The notes under the pieces were generated by a model. It did not search any database. It was not told where the DNA came from and was given only the letters and a program-made list of their open reading frames with translations. From assembly GCA_027559495.1 (NCBI GenBank), contig JAMXSV010000022.1:124001-188000 (forward strand): a stretch of 64,000 nucleotides of DNA, in the 5' to 3' direction. Of this stretch, positions 59,501-64,000 are shown in pieces. The position numbers and the translations under genes were made by a program. The DNA comes from Aurifilum marmelostoma (Eukaryota; Ascomycota; Sordariomycetes; Diaporthales; Cryphonectriaceae). The first letter of the stretch is position 1; the number at the start of each line of letters is the position of its first letter.

Positions 59501-61722
59501 ATTTATTTTCTCCCCTTGAGTTTCAAATCCTTCGAAGGGAGGGGTGGATCTGATGTCACTGTCGATGGTTCAAGCTTTGATTTTGGATCGAAGCATCGCC
59601 CCCTCATCCACCTCTCCTGAGATCCCCAGTCTTAGTTAGGATCAGGTTTTGAGAGACAGGGGGGTGGTAGAGGTCTTGAAAACCTGGAGGAATCATCCGG
59701 GTGCTTGTTCGATCCTCGGGAGGGATGAATAAGGATTCCAAAGTACCAGTACCTGTCTCCGTTGTACTCATACCCAGAGGGGCGGGCCGAGCTTTCGAGC
59801 ACTGGGGGCCGAAGGATGAGCGGGCAGATCGATCCACGCACGATAAACCTTGCCCCCCCTCCCTTCCTTTTGTTCACCCGTGCGACGTGTGAGACTGTAA
59901 GTCGCTAGGCACCTAACCCACACACTTCTCTCGTCTTTCCCCCCTCCTCCTCCTCCCCCCCCCTCCTCGAACTCCTTCCTGGGTCCGAGAGGAAGCGAGA
60001 CGGGAAGCGCGAACCACTGGCCCATGCTGCAATCTCTCTCTCTCCGTCATGGAGGAGAGCCCCCAATAATCACAGACGAGGCTGCCGCCGCCGCCGACTC
60101 CTGCAGCGCCTTGTGGCTTGTGGCTCAATATCAGACGTAGAGATATGACATGCTGTATGCACATACTGGTGGCCACGTGTATGGTACCGTCGCTCCGGCC
60201 GCAGACCGCCTGACCGCCTCATCTTGACTCTCGCATCCGTTGGTTCCTGTATGGACAGACGAGTCCAACTCCCAAGGATGCAAAGAAGGTAGACTGGTAC
60301 GTTGTGGGATCCTGGCCAGCTTCCCTGCCCCGTCATGATGCTTGCGTGCATGATAAGTAACGAGCGTAAAGTTACGTACACACAATCCCTCCCACGCGGC
60401 ACAAATAGTTTAAGCGAGCGTCGGTCGCCTCATGAAAGCAAAAGAAAGGAAAAATAAAAGAGAAACCGGGTCGTGATCTCTGTAGGAACACCAGTGACCC
60501 ATACAAACTAGGCGATCGGGGTCTCAAGTCGTTTCCTCTATGGGGTCTTAATCTTGATAGGTGTAGGAGGTGGTCGGGTTGGCACATGTCCTCCTAAGCG
60601 GGAAACCTCGCAAAGGAACCAGTGAGAAGGCGAAGATCAGAGTGGGGCTCGTGACTATTTTCCGTGTGGAAGCATTCTCTGTTCCTTTTATACCTCCTAG
60701 GTGGAGCCGGTATCCTCTTCTCGAACTGAGTATAATCATGTAGCGCAGGACTGCCACCCCATGTCGCAAGACGGAAGAATGGACTCGACTGTGGATTAAT
60801 TGACGTGGCTGGAAGGATTCCCACCAGCGAAAGCCGAAGGATTTCCACAGGTGTCCCTACAGTGGGAGGTGAGGAGCAGCTTAGTCAACGGCCAGCAACA
60901 AAGATTAGACTAGAAATGCAGCCTGCAGCGTGCGGCACAGGTGGCGTGGTCCTCAACTGATGGTAGTACCATATTAGTCTGTAGTGTTGTATAAACTAGG
61001 TAGCAGCTGGGCTGAAGGGTGCCGTCAAGGCCATGATATTGGCGCAGCTCATTGTCTCAGCACTGGCCCAGAGGAGAGAGTCCAACACGTCGCATACAGG
61101 CTACCGGTCTTTGACGACAATGGGACGACCTCGAGCCTCGGCGCAGAGAATTCGCCGACTTCCTCCCAAGGTAGTGATCCGCAAAGGTAACCCAGCCTAG
61201 ACTCTTTGCCCCGACCGAGTGCGTTTCCAAGGGCTCATGACTTTACTCCAAGAGCACGTCCCACGCTTCCACGTAGTGTTCAATAAGGAGAGCCAGCGAG
61301 ATTAATGTCCCCCTCTCCGGTCTCCACACATAGCCACTGTATGTTGTGGGTGGCTAATACTTACAATTATGCCCGCCGAAAGTACCTCATGGTTCCCCAT
61401 CGCATGCTTTCGGCGAGTTTTCTGAGATTGACATGCATGACTGCGGCACAGAACTTATCACACAGATGTCTTGAGCCCATAAATGTTGTCTGGCCATCTG
61501 TCGAGGCAATGAAGGTATCGAATTACAACAAGATTCGCTATATGGGAATAGAAAGTGACGAGGGAAAGGGGCAAAGAGAAAGGAAGAGGAAACATGAGAA
61601 TGAAAAAAAGAGATCGAAAGGTTGCATGGAAGCATGAATGGCTGGTCTTGAGATACGTCACGTCGTGGTGGTGATGGTAGTGGTGATGGTGACATGAGCC
61701 ATCTGTGAATACAATGGTTTGA
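56551..61722. other. Large convergent intergenic region
   Basis: 5.2 kb between two 3' ends with no confident gene. On the minus strand at about 57391-57987 three consecutive frames look protein-like but need frameshifts to join. Short frames elsewhere, including 58730-59011 minus, show no known motif. A C8 run lies near 59957. Confidence 0.5.
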
Positions 61723-63396
61723 TTATAGATTCTGCTTCCCTGGCGGCATCCTGATGCCCATGGATGCTCTCGAAGCAAAGGCTCCGCCTACTCCTGGACT
61801 AGATGCCTGCCTCCTGGCGAAGACCTCGTCCACCTTGCTGGCACCCAGAGAGAAGGCAGGGCACACCCACTCGCCGCAGCTGCACTTGAACCCTTGCCAG
61901 GCGTACCGGCCTATACTCGAACCACACTTAGTATTCGGGCACACGAGCCTCCCATCCAGCGCTCCCTCCTCGAGAACGGGCCTCATCCAGGACAAGGGCT
62001 CGATGAAATGATGGGGACACGGGGTTCTATCGGCTGCTGCCTTCTGATGCGGGACGATGAACTGATGGGTCGCGAGGACCCTCCTGCACTTCTTGCAACG
62101 AAGATCACTTGCCGGTCCCCCGTTTTCAGCATGGACCTTGTCCTTCGGGGCCTCGGTCTCGTCCTCGAAAATGATCCAGTCGGGTTTCTTGCCGATCTTG
62201 GCGCTCTCCTCGACTTCCCGCTCCCAGAGCCACCGCTGGTACGTGCCATGGCGCTCTACAGCATCGTCGCTGCCTGCGGGCATACCCATCTGGACCCACA
62301 GCTCCAGCTGCTTCATAAAGCCAGGGTTGGGCTCTGCGAGCTCGCGCGTCTTGCGGACCCAGTCCAGGGCTGCCTGAACTGACTTCCGCGCCGTCTCCTC
62401 ATCGGGACGTTTGATGTTGGATGGGGTAAGGCCGTACCGGTGAGGGTATTTCCAGAGCAGATAGGCCACGACGGCAGTGACGGAGCGAGACTTGCCCATG
62501 GCGCAATGGACGAATACGGCCCCAGGCTGGGCTGGGTCGGTCTTCCTCGTCTGGTCTTCCAGCGAGAGGTCCTTAACCTCGGCTCCGAGCAGTGCAGATC
62601 GCTTCTCTCCACCTCCTCCATCAGGAACGGCACCATCTTGGTCCTCTCCTTGTCCTGGAGGTGATCTTGTGCCTGGCAGGACCGTGCCACGCGGCCATTC
62701 ACCCGGCCCTCCGGCCAGGCCCCTCTGGATGAATCTAACAGCGCTGGGCAGGTGGACCAAGATGTCCTCGTCATCGACATCGTCGATATCCACGCTCAGA
62801 TGAACATAACGGTCCTCGAAGCCCTGCCAGTCCACAAAGCTGTACTTGATCATGCTGAGAACACAAGCGATCCCCTTGTCCTCCATGGACCCGGGCCGTC
62901 GCAGGGCGAAGACGCCGCCGACATACAGCTCGTCGGGGCCGTCGACACGGTTGAGCGCCATGGCCTTCTGCTCGGTGAGCTGGAGCTGTTCGTGGTCTGG
63001 ACCCCCTTCGAATGCCGAGCGCCCGTGGCAGCGGTCTGTCAGAGAGGTCGGGGGCGATGCCCGGGGGACGTTTTCGTGATCAGGCGTAGTCTTGACTGCT
63101 TTAAGCTCGCGGCTGATATCCTGGACGTTGAGGCCCGTGAGGGCTTCGAATCTCAAGCAGCAGCCTGGGGAGAGGCAGGTCACGCTGTGGCTGTTGCTGT
63201 GGTGGCTGTTGTTGCCGCTGTCTCCGCCCCTGTCGGTGCTGCTGCTGCCCTGTGTCTCCTGGTCGCTGTCGCTTGCTGTCGCGTTGTCTTCTATACCTAT
63301 GCTCGTGTCCGACAAGGGCTCTGATGCTGATGTTGATGTGGACAGGGAGGCTCCTCGGACGTTGATTCGACGGTCTGACTCATCTGGAGAGGGCAT
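61723..63396 (-). CDS. yvh1: Dual-specificity phosphatase Yvh1
   Basis: A single exon of 557 residues on the minus strand. Yvh1 releases Mrt4 from pre-60S ribosomes so that the P0 stalk can assemble, and it also affects growth and sporulation in fungi. The conserved part starts MALNRVDGPDELYVGGVFAL (from residue 146). Next come CVLSMIKYSF, the acid loop region VDIDDVDDEDIL, and the phosphatase signature VFVHCAMGKSRS with Cys298 as nucleophile. The C-terminal zinc-binding domain has DLRCKKCRR (Cys434, Cys437), CPHHFIEPLSWM (Cys460), VCPNTKCG (Cys486, Cys491) and FKCSCGEWVCPA (Cys505, Cys507, Cys512). A low-complexity insert of about 65 residues separates strand and signature (residues about 228-292). 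The 145-residue N-terminal extension is Ser/Asp-rich with a CLSPGCC cluster. The ATG at 62961 (Met146), in a strong context (GCCATGG), is an alternative start. Confidence 0.9.
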   Translation of the reverse strand: MPSPDESDRRINVRGASLSTSTSASEPLSDTSIGIEDNATASDSDQETQGSSSTDRGGDSGNNSHHSNSHSVTCLSPGCCLRFEALTGLNVQDISRELKAVKTTPDHENVPRASPPTSLTDRCHGRSAFEGGPDHEQLQLTEQKAMALNRVDGPDELYVGGVFALRRPGSMEDKGIACVLSMIKYSFVDWQGFEDRYVHLSVDIDDVDDEDILVHLPSAVRFIQRGLAGGPGEWPRGTVLPGTRSPPGQGEDQDGAVPDGGGGEKRSALLGAEVKDLSLEDQTRKTDPAQPGAVFVHCAMGKSRSVTAVVAYLLWKYPHRYGLTPSNIKRPDEETARKSVQAALDWVRKTRELAEPNPGFMKQLELWVQMGMPAGSDDAVERHGTYQRWLWEREVEESAKIGKKPDWIIFEDETEAPKDKVHAENGGPASDLRCKKCRRVLATHQFIVPHQKAAADRTPCPHHFIEPLSWMRPVLEEGALDGRLVCPNTKCGSSIGRYAWQGFKCSCGEWVCPAFSLGASKVDEVFARRQASSPGVGGAFASRASMGIRMPPGKQNL

Positions 63397-64000
63397 AGTC
63401 TTGTTCTGGCCTGGGCTGGTCTCGAAAGAGGATGGGTAAATGCTTAAGCTCTGATAGATAAGGGGGGGGGGGGAGAATAATTTGGTCAAGGATGAGAGAC
63501 CTGATTCGTCAGATTCATCTGCTGTACCAGTTGATCCCACAATGGTAGGCCCATAGAGGGGGCTGAGAACCCTCAATGCTTGTGAGATGGGTCCAAGGAG
63601 GAGTCAATTAGGTGGAGAGTGATGTTCTCTGCGTATGTTTGTGTGTGCGTGTGCTTGCGCGGCAAAAGTTAGTTTTTTTTTTTTTTTTTTTTTGCCCCTC
63701 TCTGGTGTTGGTCATCACTAGGATCTTGCTGTGCTTGACGCTGTGCCTTCACCCCTGAGCCTTTGACACTACCAGATACAAACGGCACGTGCGATGGACA
63801 GGTACGTATTAAGTCATATACTATACCAGATACGGATTCGTTTCGCGTTCCAGCTGCAAAGAGAAGAAAAAGAAAGCGCAAGGCAGAAAGACAAAAGAAA
63901 GAAGGGTCGAACCTGCCAACCCTGCCCTGCCTGCGAGCCTGCTTACACAAGGCATGCCCCGCACTTTTCGCCCCCACCAAAAGAGACCCACTGCGGGGTA
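63397..64000. other. Upstream region of yvh1 to the window end
   Basis: 604 nt with G12 (63462-63473) and T21 (63673-63693). The frame stays open upstream of the chosen yvh1 ATG to about 63576 but has no ATG there. No other gene is seen. Confidence 0.5.

Noticed and set aside
1..64000. A secondary-metabolite gene cluster built on the oxygenase, the two MFS carriers and the aldo/keto reductase
   Set aside because: These genes are 10-40 kb apart, separated by housekeeping genes, and no backbone enzyme (PKS, NRPS, terpene synthase) or cluster regulator is present.
1..64000. CRISPR array, rRNA genes, prophage or bacterial operon
   Set aside because: No regularly spaced repeats, no rRNA-like sequence and no prokaryotic gene organisation were found. 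Genes have spliceosomal introns.

Overview
The window looks like nuclear DNA of a filamentous ascomycete (Pezizomycotina, most likely a Sordariomycete). The evidence is gene content and gene structure. Genes are monocistronic, mostly broken by short introns (about 60-190 nt) with GTRNGT-type donors, CTRAC/CTGAC-like branch sites and YAG acceptors, and the proteins are of fungal type (Kgd4/Ymr31, Rtt106, Yvh1, fungal PNKP, DHA1 and sugar MFS carriers). I see no prokaryotic operons, CRISPR array, rRNA or intact transposon. Exon structures were assembled by hand; every intact gene given below has exon lengths that sum to a multiple of three.

Layout. 1-254 (-) is the N-terminus of a sugar-type MFS carrier cut by the window edge. 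4361-4729 (+) is an orphan C-terminal piece of an SF1 (DNA2/NAM7-type) helicase. 5809-6275 (-) is KGD4/YMR31. 8259-9757 (+) is polynucleotide kinase 3'-phosphatase. 10321-12248 (-) is a secreted S10 serine carboxypeptidase. 15915-17309 (+) is a five-exon IPNS-like 2-oxoglutarate/Fe(II) oxygenase. 18943-21173 (+) is a seven-exon protein with seven candidate membrane segments, laid out like a receptor. A 9 kb gene-free stretch full of homopolymers and microsatellites precedes a 634-residue disordered fungal protein (30201-32230, +). 37136-39231 (-) is a DHA1 MFS exporter with a long N-terminal tail. 43114-43201 (+) is an intron-containing tRNA-Tyr.

The right part is gene-denser: phosphoinositide phospholipase C (45534-48104, +), an aldo/keto reductase (49032-50284, +), histone chaperone Rtt106 with an apparent one-base frameshift (50549-52274, -), argininosuccinate lyase with a candidate uORF and a Gcn4/Cpc1-type site in its leader (52862-54398, -), a secreted SGNH esterase (55702-56550, +), and the dual-specificity phosphatase Yvh1 (61723-63396, -).

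The genes do not form an obvious cluster. They mix housekeeping functions (2-oxoglutarate dehydrogenase, DNA end repair, arginine synthesis, chromatin, ribosome maturation), secretion, transport and signalling. About half the window is intergenic and carries some twenty poly-G/poly-C runs of nine bases or more. I did not find a convincing undescribed biological system. The most useful leads are the seven-helix protein, the ASL leader, the Rtt106 frameshift, the helicase remnant and the homopolymer enrichment.
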